Positions 22,415 to 34,137 of a DNA stretch of 64,000 bases are shown piece after piece; positions within the stretch are counted from its first letter, which is position 1; each line of letters starts with the position of its first letter. The stretch is from Mercurialis annua (taxonomy: Eukaryota; Streptophyta; Magnoliopsida; Malpighiales; Euphorbiaceae). The stretch is taken from NCBI RefSeq assembly GCF_937616625.2, contig NC_065576.1, positions 870,501 to 934,500 on the forward strand. Direction: 5' to 3'. Under the pieces are notes generated by a model. That model ran no database searches and was not told the origin of the DNA. It saw nothing but the letters and a program-made list of their open reading frames with translations. Both the position numbers and the translations under genes were made by a program.

Positions 22415-24337
22415 ATGGCTGGAAGGCGGGAGTTAGGGTTTCCAAATACAGGTGGTCGTGCAAGTAGCTTGAGAGAGCAATTAGCTAGAAAAACTCTTAA
22501 GAGTGTGAGATCTAAAGGACATCCTTATGTGGAACTTCGTGAGGATGGGAAGTGTTTCGTGTTCTTTTGCACATTGTGTCTTGCGCCATGTTACAGCCCT
22601 CCTGTATTGTTTGATCACTTGAAGGGCAAGCTTCATACTAAGAGGTTATCGACTGCTAAGCTTACTCTCTTGAAGGAAAATCCTTGGCCTTTTAGTGATG
22701 GTGTCCAATTCTTTAACAATTCTACTGAGAATGATGAGCATTTACTCATTAAGAATGATAACAAGTCGTTAGCCAATGATAATAGCAACCTTGCTATTGT
22801 TAAACATGCTGGAAATGGGAAGCCTGCTGCTGATGAGAATGTTGGATGTGACGAAGATGCAAATGACAATGGAAGACCATGCGATTTGGTTATTCAAGAT
22901 ATTCTTATTAGAGATGACCTTTCTGATTTGAATGCAAGATTTATGGGTTTTGGACAAATCGCTGCAAGGTTTATTGAGACAGATGGCAATTTAAGTGAGA
23001 TCAGTCGGATATGGTGTGAATGGTTGGGGGAAAGTGTTCCTGAAAATAAGGAAAAGGACAAGGTCAAGGTTGTGGATCATGAATTTGCTGTTATTACATT
23101 TGCTTATATTTGCAATTTGGGAAGACCGGGGTTGATTGACGACGATGATGATACAAAGTTGTTGCTCCCATCTGGTCCTGCTCAAGAATGTCATAAGGAG
23201 GAGGGGAATAATAGGAAAAGGAAAAAGTCATCTCCTGATCCTGAGAATATTAGTGGTCCTCCTACCAGATTGATGTTGGATCGACATGATCATCAGCTTC
23301 TTCCTTCAACGTCTAAATCTAGAAAGAATGCTCGACGAGAGCTGAGACGTCAAGCTCGCATAGCTGCAGAGAGAATTTGCGACATCTGTCAACAAAAGAT
23401 TCTTCTGGAGAAAGATGTAGCAACTCTGGTGAACATGAAGACTGGACAACTCGCTTGCATTGGCAGAAATTCATATGGGGTAATATTTTTAAGATTACTT
23501 GATGTTTCTGCAATATTATGAGTCACTGCTTCCTTTTGATGTGTATGGTGTACGGCTGTTTTAATCATTTGATTGTAAGCAACAATAGAGACTTGGTTAA
23601 CACTGTTTACTATTTTCATTTGTAGCAATTTCATGTGTTCCATACTTCCTGCCTCATACTCTGGATACTTCTCTCTGAATATGAAATGGCTAAAATTCAA
23701 CCAGTCAGTGCAAAAGAGAGAAAAAAGTCAAGGAGAAAAAATGGAACTAAATCTACTGAAGCGGGAAAGGGGAAACTTTTCAACTGCCAAATTGGTTCAG
23801 TGTTCTGCCCAGAGTGCCAAGGCACCGGTGCTACACGTGAGATAGAAGCGCGCGAGCTGCCAACTATTTATCTTCCAGAGGTTTCTTTCTGTCTCTCGTT
23901 GATGTGATTCATTCCATTTATATATGAAGTCTTCCCTTGCTTTTGGCATTCTATGTGAAGCTGGTGAAATATTTAGAGTTCCTCTCTTCAATAGGATAAT
24001 CAACTTATAGGTCATATTAAAAATGATAATCTAAAACTGAAGCAAATAAGATTAATTAAACCTTTTCGGGGGGTCTCTTTTGTATTATCAGATGTTCAAG
24101 TACAGAATCAAAGTTGGTGAGGGGCGAAGAGCATGGATGAAAAGTCCTGAAATGGTGGAGAATTGTTCAATTGGCTTTCATTTTCCTTGTCCGTCAGAAA
24201 GAGCAGTTCAGGTACTGTGATTTGAATTCTGAAACATGTGGCATTGAAGTCATTTGTTAACTTTATTCTTACTTTATTGCTTGCAGGAAAAGGTGTCGCC
24301 ACTCAAACTGCTGCGTTTCTACAGAGCTGATGTATAG
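22415..24337 (+). CDS. Zinc-finger protein with C2H2-like and RING-like cysteine motifs, function unknown
   Basis: Four exons (22415-23479, 23626-23880, 24092-24211, 24287-24337), all phase 0, give 496 residues. Near residue 50 is a C2H2-like finger (FCTLCLAPC then DHLKGKLHTKRL). At about residue 324 a second cluster starts with CDICQQK and, across the first splice junction, continues to HVFHTSC, giving a RING-like pattern. A third Cys pair, CPECQGTG, resembles one DnaJ-type CxxCxGxG unit. Basic clusters (NRKRKKSS, KERKKSRRK) may be nuclear signals. The combination suggests a nuclear nucleic-acid or protein-binding factor, but I do not recognise a named family. The frames seen just past each exon are intron read-through. 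Confidence 0.75.
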
Positions 24338-25780
24338 AGTTGAGCACAGGTTTCAGTTGCCAAACCTTTCATGTAGTTCACTTTAGTTTGTTCATAGATT
24401 ATAGCTTTTTTGTTCTCTAGGAAAACTTCTGTAACTACCTGTGAAGATACTATTCATGACCCTTTTTAACACTCAACTAGATTTAGGTTTATGAGGTCAT
24501 ATATTTCTGTGGATATCAGTCTTGTAAATCGGTAAACTGATGCATTGTCTAACTGGGGCGTTCAAATAGGAGGGTGTACATTGCTGACATCTGTCTGCAC
24601 CGTAAATGAATTGGAAACATTATCATCTGAGGATTGACTTTTGAATACTGAATATTTCTAATAATATACTACTATATGCAGATTATGTCATTTCTTTGTG
24701 ATGTAAATACAGCTCAATTGTTTGATAATAAACTTTTCATGCTATGGCCACTATTTATTACATCTGTTTTAACGGAGTAGCCTCTGTTTGCCTGTCTGGC
24801 CTGATACGAACTCGAGGTTTATAGTCCATAGTTATTCTGTTAGGTATTGTCGTTAGGGGTGAGAAAACGGTCAGTTCGACTTTACATGACTATGAAACAG
24901 TACGGTATAGTTTTTTTTTTTTATTTGTTGGTGCGAAAAGCCAAAAACCTGGTGCACCATGAGTGTTTGGCCACATGTTCATGAATCTGAAATAGCTATC
25001 TGCTTTGGTCAACTAATAATTTATTCACAATTGATGATGTGTACTTCTATAAAGTCAATGGTTTTACGTCTGCATAGATGGGGACTCATTGTCCAGCTGA
25101 CGGAGTTAATTGAATAATAAGTATTCACAGTTAAAGATTTCAGGACATTCAACCATTTGCCTTTACTAGCAGTCTTGGAAAAAATAAGTAGCCGATGGGC
25201 TGTATATGAGTTGGGTTACTCTCGAGTTATTTGTGATCCACTCGAAATATTCGAGTTTAATCTTCAGTTGACTTCGAGGATTTTGTAAAGAGATTCATGT
25301 AGTTGGCGAGTCTAAATAAGTCTCTTACTTATAATTTATGTTTTCTTTTACTTTATTTAGCTTTTTATCTAAATTTATGCATGTATCATCGTAATTGGGT
25401 GATTCTTATTCTGTGGTGATTTTTTTAAAATATATTTATGGTATTTTTTCTAAATTAGTTTTTCTTTATTTAACTCGAGCCTACTCTAGTTGCGTTCAAG
25501 TAGTTTGATTTCGAACTCAAGCTTAGAATTTTAATCCATTCAAATTCAAACTCGGGCTTATATATTACATTGGAGTTCGGATTTGGTATAACTCATGCTC
25601 GGCTTGTTTACATCCTAGCAGCCGGCTTATCAGAATTCTTGTTAACACCTAAAATGAGTGATAATACAAATTCATCAGAATTTTCCTACTCTATTCTTAT
25701 TTTTTTTAACTGTCAGATTATTTTTGCCGGCAAATGTCAATGAAATATGACCTGTACTAAATCCCAGTTGACAAACCGGC
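24338..25780. other. Spacer with TCGAG-rich MITE remnant
   Basis: The first 400 bases are probably the 3' UTR of the zinc-finger gene. At about 25190-25620 the sequence is rich in ACTCGAG, TTCGAG and AACTCGAGC, with inverted parts typical of a hAT-type MITE remnant. No gene is visible. Confidence 0.4.
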
Positions 25781-25829
25781 CCATCTTTCGTGCATGCAAT
25801 ACCTGACCATTTCACAGCAGCATTTCCTT

Positions 25830-25840
25830 ATATATATATA
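25830..25840 (+). promoter_or_regulatory. TATA box of the secreted-peptide gene
   Basis: TATATATATATAATC lies about 45 bases before the first ATG (25878), the normal spacing for a plant TATA box with a short leader. Confidence 0.5.
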
Positions 25841-25877
25841 ATCTTCTGCTCTTTATCACCCTATAGTTCTGAACTAA

Positions 25878-26111
25878 ATGCAAAAAATGTCGAATTCAAG
25901 CAGCACCAAGATTTTCATCTACTTCCTTATTGCTCTAGCCATAGTTTTCGCTCTAATCAGAGGTTCCGATCAGGCTCGGCTGCTTCATCAGGAGAAGGTC
26001 TCAGGTTTCGCAACAGAGAATCCGTTCGACTCAAATAGAGTAAAGACCCTTTTCCCGATGCTACCGAAGGGACCTTTGCCAAGATCTGGACCTAGTCCTC
26101 TCATCAACTAG
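25878..26111 (+). CDS. Small secreted peptide precursor (IDA/PIP-like)
   Basis: The single-exon frame encodes 77 residues. After a short Ser-rich N-terminus comes a hydrophobic stretch (IFIYFLIALAIVFALI) followed by small residues near RGSDQA, a good secretion signal. The variable middle is followed by a Pro-rich C-terminus, FPMLPKGPLPRSGPSPLIN, ending at the stop. Precursor size, signal peptide and a terminal SGPS-containing Pro-rich motif are shared by IDA-like and PIP-like plant signalling peptides, which are cleaved and sensed by LRR receptor kinases such as HAESA and RLK7. LPKG before the Pro-rich core is reminiscent of IDA, but the usual His-Asn end is Ile-Asn. Assignment to either family is an inference. 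A second in-frame ATG is at 25887. Confidence 0.65.
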   Translation: MQKMSNSSSTKIFIYFLIALAIVFALIRGSDQARLLHQEKVSGFATENPFDSNRVKTLFPMLPKGPLPRSGPSPLIN

Positions 26112-27100
26112 ACGAACTTTTTCTACCATTGCTTGCAAATGATTTCGAGTTGATGATTATAGCTCAATTCCGATTGATACGCTCTCGTTTTCTTCCTTTC
26201 CTTTAGCTGTTCTTGGTTTTGCTCTGATAGGATATAGTCTGATTTATGTATACAGCAAGTTAAGCTTGATTAAGCCATAAGATAAGACATTGGCATGTAG
26301 TTAACTTTGTTCACTAATTTGATTTAAAGCTATGGTTCACCACTTCAATTCTTGTTGATGCAATCAATTCATGCAGACTTTTTTTTATTCTATTTATTAT
26401 AATTCGTACCTTTAACTTGCATATTATGGTCAATTCAATTTAATATTAATTTTGTTATAAGTCAGCTCATTAAATTTATTAATTTTTATTAGGTAGTCTA
26501 AATGTATCAATTGTAATATTTTTTTTTGATAATTGGGGAGGGATAAAGATTTTGGATTAATTCATCACGATGGAAAAATTTAAAAAGTCGGTTTACAATA
26601 AAATTATTAACATATTTTACGATTATAACACGAACTTTTAATTTTTACACTTTGAAAACTATTTTTTTTTCAGTTTGAAATACAGATCGAAATTCTAATA
26701 AAACATACCAATGTGCGAGCATGAAAAGTGGAGGCTAGAGCACGCCACATCATAACATCGTCATCTTTTCAATCAAAAAATTGATCGATATTCCGATTAA
26801 AAAAAATCATAATTCATTTTTTAAAATTGAAAGTTGTGTGCTAAATTTGTAAAAGAAAAAAAATCAATGATTATAAACAGTTTAGTAGTAAATTGATAGT
26901 TTTAAAGTGAGTTATTTATATAAATCTAAATTAATTCATGTCGACAAAATAAATAAATAAATTCATGTAACTAAAGTATTATTTAATAAAAATTAGAAAA
27001 TAAAAAAAAATTATAAAATTTAACAAATATGTTGAAGCTTTTTTTCCTGCTCTTGTCTGCATACCTGAGAGAAAATTTGCCACTTGCAAAGAAAATAAAA
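26112..27100. other. AT-rich spacer before PPR gene 1
   Basis: It holds the 3' UTR of the peptide gene and the upstream region of PPR 1. No gene or well-bounded repeat is seen. Confidence 0.35.
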
Positions 27101-28725
27101 ATGATGAAGAGACAAATTAAGCTTCATTTCTCAATCAATTTGATTTCAAGATCAAACCCACTTCCCAGGTTTTACTTCCCTTCATGGAATTTTTCAGCTT
27201 CACTGTTTTTCTCCACTCAAATTCCAAAAACCCATTTGAAAAAATCAAAATTATGCCGTAGAATTGAAGCTGTAATAGACCCAACAGCCTCAGTTATATC
27301 AGTTCTTGATGATTGGGTAAATGAAGGAAATACTGTACGGAAACCCCTGCTTCGTTCTATTGTTGACCTCATGAAAGATCGCAACCGTTTTAGCCATGCT
27401 TTACAGGTATGACTGATGCAGTGTGTTTTTTAGTTAAATAAATAATTGTTGGAAGTTTAGTTAATTGTTCAGTTAAGTTTACGCACACTTCATTCAATCA
27501 ATGTGTCCTGTTTCAGAAACATTTCGGACACGGGTCCGAGTGTCCCATTTACCCGTGTCCGTGCTACCTAGTTTATAAATTTGACAATTCCAAATGTCAA
27601 ATTCTGATTTTTTTTGTTTTTGTTTAGATATCAAATTGGATGGCTGATCGTCCATACATTAAATCAACACCCGATGATGTTGCTATTAGGTTGGAGTTGA
27701 TCAGTAAAGTTTATGGATCAGCCCAAGCAGAAAAGTACATTGAGAATCTTTCAGATGAGCTAAAATGTTCCCCTGTCTATTGTGCTCTTCTCGATGCGTA
27801 TGTGCGAGAAAAATCTGTTCGGAATGCAGAGGCGATTATGCAGGAAATGAGAGAAAACGGAATGGCAAAATCGGCTTTTCCTTACAACATACTTATCAAC
27901 CTTTACGTTCAAATCGGAGACTCTGAGAAAATTGAGACATTGATAACGGAAATGGAACGAAATGGAGTCATCCAAGGTGCATCCACATTGAGCAACCTGA
28001 TGGCTGCTTATGTTTCCGTATCTAACATTTCGGGTATGGAACGGATATTGAATCGAATAGAAGAGGATCCACAACTCGGTCATGATTGGAGAGTATATTC
28101 AGTGGCTGCAAATGGCTATCTGAAAGTCGGGTTGATTGATAAAGCATTGACAATGCTAAGAAAAATGGAGGACATGATGCCCCTTGAGAAAAACACATCA
28201 GCTTTTGATTTGCTTCTTAGTCTATATGCAAAGACTGGTAAAAAGGAAGAGTTTTACGTAGCTTGGAAAACATATAAGCCGTTAGTTGAACGAAAGGCGG
28301 AATCATTTATGTGCATGATTAGCTCTCTCTCAAAGCTGGACGATATTCGGGGTGCTGAAGAAATCTTTCGAGGATGGGAGTCCAAGTGCAAGATATATGA
28401 CTTTCGAGTGCTAAACACGCTTCTTTCTGCGTATTGCCGAAAAGGGTTGTTTAAAAAGGCTGAAGCTGCTGTAGAGAAAGCTATGAAGGATAGAACAGTT
28501 TGTGCTAGCACCTGGAATGTATTGGCTATGGGGTATACAGAACAAAATCAAATGTCGAAGGCAGTCGAGATGTTAAAGAGATCAATATCAGTTGCGGAAC
28601 AAGACTGGAGGCCGGACTCTGCTACTTTGACCGCCTGTTTAGACTATTTGGAAGAACAAGGAGATATTGAAGGAAAGAAAGGAATTTTAAAGTCATTAAA
28701 CACATTGGAACCTGTTATTGACTGA
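27101..28725 (+). CDS. P-class pentatricopeptide repeat protein 1 (At2g20710-like), C-terminally shortened
   Basis: Two exons, 27101-27406 and 27628-28725, join in phase 0 to give 467 residues. I chose the ATG at 27101 because it aligns with the start of the second paralog; an in-frame start at 27029 would add 24 residues. The N-terminus is basic and Ser-rich (RSNPLPRFYFPSWNFSASLF), typical of mitochondrial targeting. About ten PPR motifs of roughly 35 residues follow (for example SAFPYNILINLYVQIGDSEK, and STWNVLAMGYTEQNQMSKAV). PPR proteins bind organelle RNA and steer its processing, editing or stability. The frame stops about 37 residues before the end of paralogs 2 and 3, so the last helix region is lost. 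It is the first of four tandem copies. Confidence 0.85.
27510..27580. repeat. Dispersed intronic repeat (GGACACGGG family), copy in PPR 1
   Basis: Contains CGGACACGGGTCCGAGTGTC and CCCGTGTCCGTGCTACCTAG, a palindromic core that recurs in the introns of PPR 3 and PPR 4. It is probably a decayed MITE. Confidence 0.5.
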
Positions 28726-28881
28726 TGATATTGCCACAAATGAGAAAACTGAGAGAGATCTTGTTATGACTGAAGATCAATAGTAACAGATGGAAATTAC
28801 CTGAACCGAATGATTATGTTCAAGATCAGGTCAAGCAATATGTTAGGGAAGAACTGAACTGGACTGACCTCCGGTTTACGG

Positions 28882-29120
28882 TCGAACAGGTTGAACTGGC
28901 CGGTCAAGTTTGGTTTTTAAAACACTGCAGTCAAGTTCGGTTTTTAAAACACTGCAGTCAAGTTCGGTTTTTAAAACACTGATTTTATGGCGTAAATACA
29001 GACATTTCTACTTTTTTTTATATACTTTTGGTTTATTGACAAAATAAAAACACACTTCACCAAAAAATTCCATTTAATAAAGGCCAAATATTGTAAAATG
29101 GCAAACCTTTCACAAAAGTC
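28882..29120. repeat. 239-bp direct repeat, left copy, flanking the chromovirus
   Basis: The block starts TCGAACAGGTTGAACTGG and ends CACAAAAGTC, and recurs at 35799-36037 with three differences. It contains three tandem 27-bp units (GTTTTTAAAACACTG, 28901-28981) and the first 40 bases of the MITE whose full copy is at 35999-36335. The left copy runs straight into the truncated 5' LTR. Confidence 0.9.
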
Positions 29121-29528
29121 AGACATGCGTAGAAGATGCATAGAGTAATCCTAATCAGTTTAGGAATTAGAGTTATTAGTATCCTATTTTTATTATGTTT
29201 CCCGTTTATTTAAAAGTCCTAATTAAGTCAGTATTCCTTATTAGAGTAGGATTATATTTCCTGTTTATTTAAAGTCCTAGTCAAGTCAGTAATCCTTATT
29301 AGAGTAGGATTTTGAGGTATGTTAACGAGTGATCCTTTTCCTATATATAGGGGGGTCAATATCAAATAAAATTATCAATAATTTCAGTAAAAGAATTAAA
29401 AAGAGAAGTCTCTTTTTATATCCAGATTTCGATAATAGGTCGCTCGAAGAAAGGGAGAAACAAAGGAAATCGAGACGATTTCCCAGCGAACAAACCCGTG
29501 ACGAGATCCTATTCGCGGGACCATAACA
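29117..29528 (+). repeat. 5' LTR, lacking its first 41 bp
   Basis: Compared with the 3' LTR, which starts TGTTAAGG right after the purine tract, this LTR begins internally at AGTCAGACATGCG. It ends CCATAACA, the imperfect inverse of TGTTAAGG. A TATA motif (CCTATATATAGG, 29340) marks the promoter. Confidence 0.85.
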
Positions 29529-29551
29529 ATTGGGTATCAGAGCCGGTCGTC

Positions 29552-30850
29552 ATGGCTGATCAGAACCAATTAGCAAGCAAAGTCGAAGATTTAGAGCAGA
29601 AAGTGAGTCAGGAGATTCGCGAATTACGCAAGAGCGTCAAAGCAATACAACGCATGATGGAATTACAACTTTCAGGCAAAGAAAAGGAGCATAATAGTGA
29701 GGCTAGGTCAGGGTGTAATATCCAGGAGACAAGTAGAACATCCCTAGATCAGCCAGCACATCACTTTGGATCAGCAGTTGTTCCAAGATACTCCAAGCTG
29801 GAATTTCCTTCATACAATGGGGCAGAGGACCCTTTGGGATGGTTATATCGCTGCGAACAATTTTTTTTCAACCAAAGAACGGGTGAAACAGAGAAGGTGG
29901 GACTAGCTGCCTTCCACATGACAGGTGAGGCTCAGTTATGGTTCTATAGGTTGGAACAGGAAGAACCAAGGCTTGCATGGGAGCAGTTCAAATCCTATTG
30001 CCTCTTGCGATTTGGACCCCCATTAAGCAACAACCCATTAGGAGAATTAGTAAATCTCAAACAAACTGGGACTGTTGAAGAATACCAACGACAATTTCAA
30101 ACTCTACTTGCGAGAGCAACATCAGTCCGTGCAGATCAGCAAGTGGATATGTTCACTGCGGGATTGATAGAGACATTACGAGTGGATGTGGAGATGCAAA
30201 ATCCTCCAAACTTGGTGACGGCAATGAATTTTGCACGGGCTTTTGAGAGAAAGATGCAGATTAGTCGCGGAATAGGTGTACGGCGCGCTTCCTCATCATG
30301 GGCAGCACCCAAAGCGGCAAATTCAGCCCCCTACTCTACAACTCATGAAGAAAAGAGATTTACAGGGGAGAATAAGTCACTAGGTTCTTCCTCAGGTAGT
30401 ATATCATCGCCCCTTATTTAGAGGTTGTCCAGAGCAGAGATGGCTGAACGACGTGCAAAAGGACAATGTTTTAATTGCGATGAGTCATATTCAGCAGGGC
30501 ATAGGTGTAAACGGCTCTTTTGTCTAATGGTAGATGACTGGGATGATGACATGGAGCAGGAGCCCATTATTGATCCAGAAATATCCCTCCATGCCATAAC
30601 AGGGATAAAAAACTCTCAAACTATGCAATTGCAAGCATTGGTGGCAGCAGAGCCAACGCTGGTCCTTATCGATTCAGGTAGTACACACAACTTCATTAGT
30701 GAACAGGCAGCAATTCAACTTAAGTTACCCATAAAACATAGACCAGGTCTTCAAGTATTGGTAGCCAATGGGGAGAAGTTACATAGTTCAGGTATTTGTG
30801 AAGATGTTCAATTACAAGTGGTACTGAAATTTTCTTTACTGATCTGTATG
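29552..30850 (+). pseudogene. Chromovirus gag and protease region, broken
   Basis: The frame starts at the ATG at 29552 with a coiled-coil-like N-terminus (SKVEDLEQKVSQEIRELRKS), then a Ty3-type gag domain (PSYNGAEDPLGWLYRCEQFF). An in-frame TAG at 30419-30421 interrupts it. The same frame resumes with a zinc knuckle (CFNCDESYSAGHRCKR) and the aspartic protease site LIDSGSTHNF. Near 30830 a frameshift moves reading into the next frame. Both lesions would stop production of a full polyprotein. Confidence 0.85.
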
Positions 30851-30858
30851 TTATACCT

Positions 30859-32330
30859 TTGGACGGATTTGATGTAGTCCTCGGTGTAAAGTGGTTATGG
30901 ACGCTAGGGCCAATCTTGTGGGATTTTACTTCCCTGACTATGAGCTTCAAATTAAATGGGCAAAAGGTTACTTGGACTGGCAAACCCATGAAAACCAACT
31001 CAAAAATACACCTGCTACAAGGGGAAACTGCCCATACTGCTGCATTGGAAAAATTACTTGCTGATTTTCCAGACTTGTTCGCCGAACCCACTGGTCTCCC
31101 TCCTTCCCGTACGTGTGATCACCAAATAAACTTGCTGCCTGGCTCCGGGCCAGTAGTTGTGAGACCTTATCGATATCCCCATCTGCAGAAAGACGAAATT
31201 GAGAAGCAATGTGCATCCATGCTACAACAAGGCATCATTCAGCCAAGCAAGTCCCCTTTCTCTTCCCCGGTTTTATTGGTTCCTAAGCATGATGGCTCAT
31301 GGCGGTTTTGTGTAGATTATCGTGAACTTAATGCTAAAACTATCAAGGATAAATTTCCGATTCCAGTAGTAGATGAATTATTGGATGAGCTGCATGATGC
31401 CCAATATTTTACAAAATTGGATTTACGGTCAGGTTATCATCAAGTACGCGTGGACCCCGCTGCTGTAGATAAAACCGCTTTTCGTACACATCATGGCCAT
31501 TTCGAGTTCCTCGTTATGCCTTTTGGCCTTACAAACTCACCTTCAACATTTCAGTCACTAATGAATGAGGTATTTCACTCGTATTTGCGTAAATTTGTAT
31601 TAGTCTTCTTCGATGATATACTCATTTACAGCAAAACTTGGATTGAGCATCTGCACCACATACGAATAGTAGTTGAGCTGCTGCGAGTTCATCAATTATT
31701 CCTCAAACGGTCCAAGTGTTCCTTTGGCGAAACTCAAGTGCACTACTTAGGGCATGTTATCCATAGCAAAGGAGTCGCAGTGGATTCTACTAAAATTCAG
31801 GCAGTAACTGAATGGCCTCTACCACAGTCAGTTAAAGCCTTGCGTGGATTTCTTAGGCTTACTGGGTATTATCGTAAATTTGTCAAAGATTATGGATTGT
31901 TAGCAGCTCCATTGACTAACCTGTTAAAACGACACTCATTCCAATGGAATGAGATTGCCCAGACTGCATTTGAGGGATTGAAACAAGCTTTATCAACAAC
32001 TCCAGTTTTACGATTGCCTGATTTTGCACTTCAATTTATAGTAGAATGCGATGCGTCCGGCATAGGCATCGGTGCAGTTTTGCAACAACAAGGACATCCA
32101 ATTGCTTTTTTCAGTCGCAAACTTGCAGATCGACATTTAAAACTTCCAGCATATGAACGGGAATTAATTGGACTCGCTCGAGCAGTACAACATTGGCGGC
32201 CATACTTATGGGGTCGGTCCTTTGTTATTAAAACAGACCACTACAACTTAAAATACCTCTTGGAACAACGACTTACTACCTCCCCTCAACAGCATTGGGT
32301 CAGTAATTACTTGGGTTTGATTTCCAAGTG
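30859..32330 (+). pseudogene. Chromovirus reverse transcriptase and RNase H region
   Basis: This open stretch encodes RT with YRELNAKTIKDKFPIPVVD, the catalytic FFDDILIYS, and RNase H with VECDASGIGIGAVLQQ and a downstream TDHYNL. It is in a different frame from the gag-protease part and loses frame again at about 32305-32320, where the integrase frame takes over. Motifs are complete and the reading frame is not. Confidence 0.88.
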
Positions 32331-33929
32331 GAATATAAGGCTGGTTTACTCAACCGTGCTGTGGATGCCTTATCAAGAAGAGATGAAGAAGTTGGGGTTC
32401 TTTGTGCTATCTCCCACCCTCGTGTCTCACTCATTGATGCAATACGTCTAGAAGTACAGGAGTCTACTGAACTTCAGACAATCCTTCAAAAGGTTAGCTG
32501 TGGGGAAACAGAAAAGGAGTGGTCTTCACGCGATGGGCTTGTGTTCTTCAAAGATCGAGTGTATTTATTACCAAATTCTCCCTTAATTCCTTCCATTGTC
32601 TCTACCATTCACAACTCTACCCATGAAGGAGTTCAGAAAACACTACATCGTATTAAGGCTGACTTTTATTGGAAAGGAATGAAAAGCACAATCCATGATT
32701 TTGTGCAAAGTTGCTTAGTTTGTCAACAAAATAAATGGGAGAATTTACATCCAGCTGGTCTCCTTCAACCTTTATCAATTCCAACTCAGATATGGGCTGA
32801 TATCTCAATAGATTTCATTGATAGTTTGCCAAAAGTTGGGGGGAAATCTGTCTTGTTTGTGGTAGTTGATCGTTTCTCCAAATATGCTCATTTCATTCCT
32901 ATTTCTCATCCATACACTGCTGTTACTGTTGCTCATATCTTCTTTTCCCAAATATTTCGTTTGCATGGATTACCCGAGTCAATTGTGAGTGATCGCGACC
33001 CTGTTTTCACTAGCTCATTTTGGCGTGAACTTTTTCGATTAAAAAAAACCAGATTGTCCTTTTCATCAGCTTATCACCCTCAATCCGATGGGCAAACTGA
33101 AGTAGTTAATCGAACAATTGAAATGTATTTTCGTTGTTTTATTGGGGATCAACCGCGCAAATGGGTTGATTGGCTTCCTTGGGCAGAATTCTGTTATAAT
33201 ACAGCTTTCCACACCTCCTTAGGCATGTCGCCATTTAAGGTTGTGTATGGTCGGGATCCTCCGCGTTTACTTTCTTATGAACCAGGCTCAACAAGGGTAG
33301 AGGATATTGATAGATCCTTACAAGCTAGGGATGATGTGTTGTCCGAAGTACGGCTTCGTTTACAACAAGCCCAAACACGCATGAAGCATGCGTATGATCA
33401 ACATCATCGTGATTTGTCTTTTGAACCTGGTCAGTTTGTGTGGCTTCGTTTACAGCCCTATCGGCAAAAATCAGTACATAGGAGATATTTTCATAAGTTG
33501 GCTCCAAAGTATTATGGTCCATTCATGGTATTGAAGAAGGTGGGCAAGGTTGCTTATGAGTTAGAACTTCCGGCTGGTAGCAAAATTCATAATGTTTTCC
33601 ACATTTCTTTGCTTAAGGAATTTAAAGGCGAACTTCCTTCTATTGTGCCTGTATTGCCTCCTCTAAAAGATGGCAAAATCGTTCCGCAACCTCAGTCTCT
33701 CCTTCGCTCTAGACTCAATAGAGGTGAAACCGAGGTGCTGGTCGAATGGAAAGGTCTTCCAATTTCTGAAGCAACATGGGAAAAACCAATTGACCTTCGT
33801 GAAACTTATCCAGAGTTCGAGCTTGAGGACAAGCTCTTTGAACAGGCGGGGAGTAATGTTAAGGATGCATTCGTAGGAAGACAGTACAGCAGAAAAGAGT
33901 CAGACATGCGTAGAAGATGCATAGAGTAA
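32328..33929 (+). pseudogene. Chromovirus integrase and chromodomain region
   Basis: The frame has the integrase HHCC finger (HSTHEGVQKTLHRIK with CLVCQQNK), the catalytic triad in WADISIDFID, IVSDRDPVF and SDGQTEVVNRTIE, and a C-terminal chromodomain (TEVLVEWKGLPISEATWE). It ends at 33929, about 70 bases into the 3' LTR. Within this portion the frame is open, but it depends on upstream gag-pol translation that is broken. Chromodomains guide integration towards particular chromatin marks. Confidence 0.88.
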
Positions 33930-34137
33930 TCCTAATCAGTTTAGGAATTAGAGTTATTAGTATCCTATTTTTATTATGTTTCATGTTTATTTAAAAGTCC
34001 TAATTAAGTCAGTAATCCTTATTAGAGTAGGATTATATTTCCTGTTTATTTAAAGTCCTAGTCAAGTCAGTAATCCTTATTAGAGTAGGATTTTGAGGTA
34101 TGTTAACGAGTGATCCTTTTCCTATATATAGGGGGGT

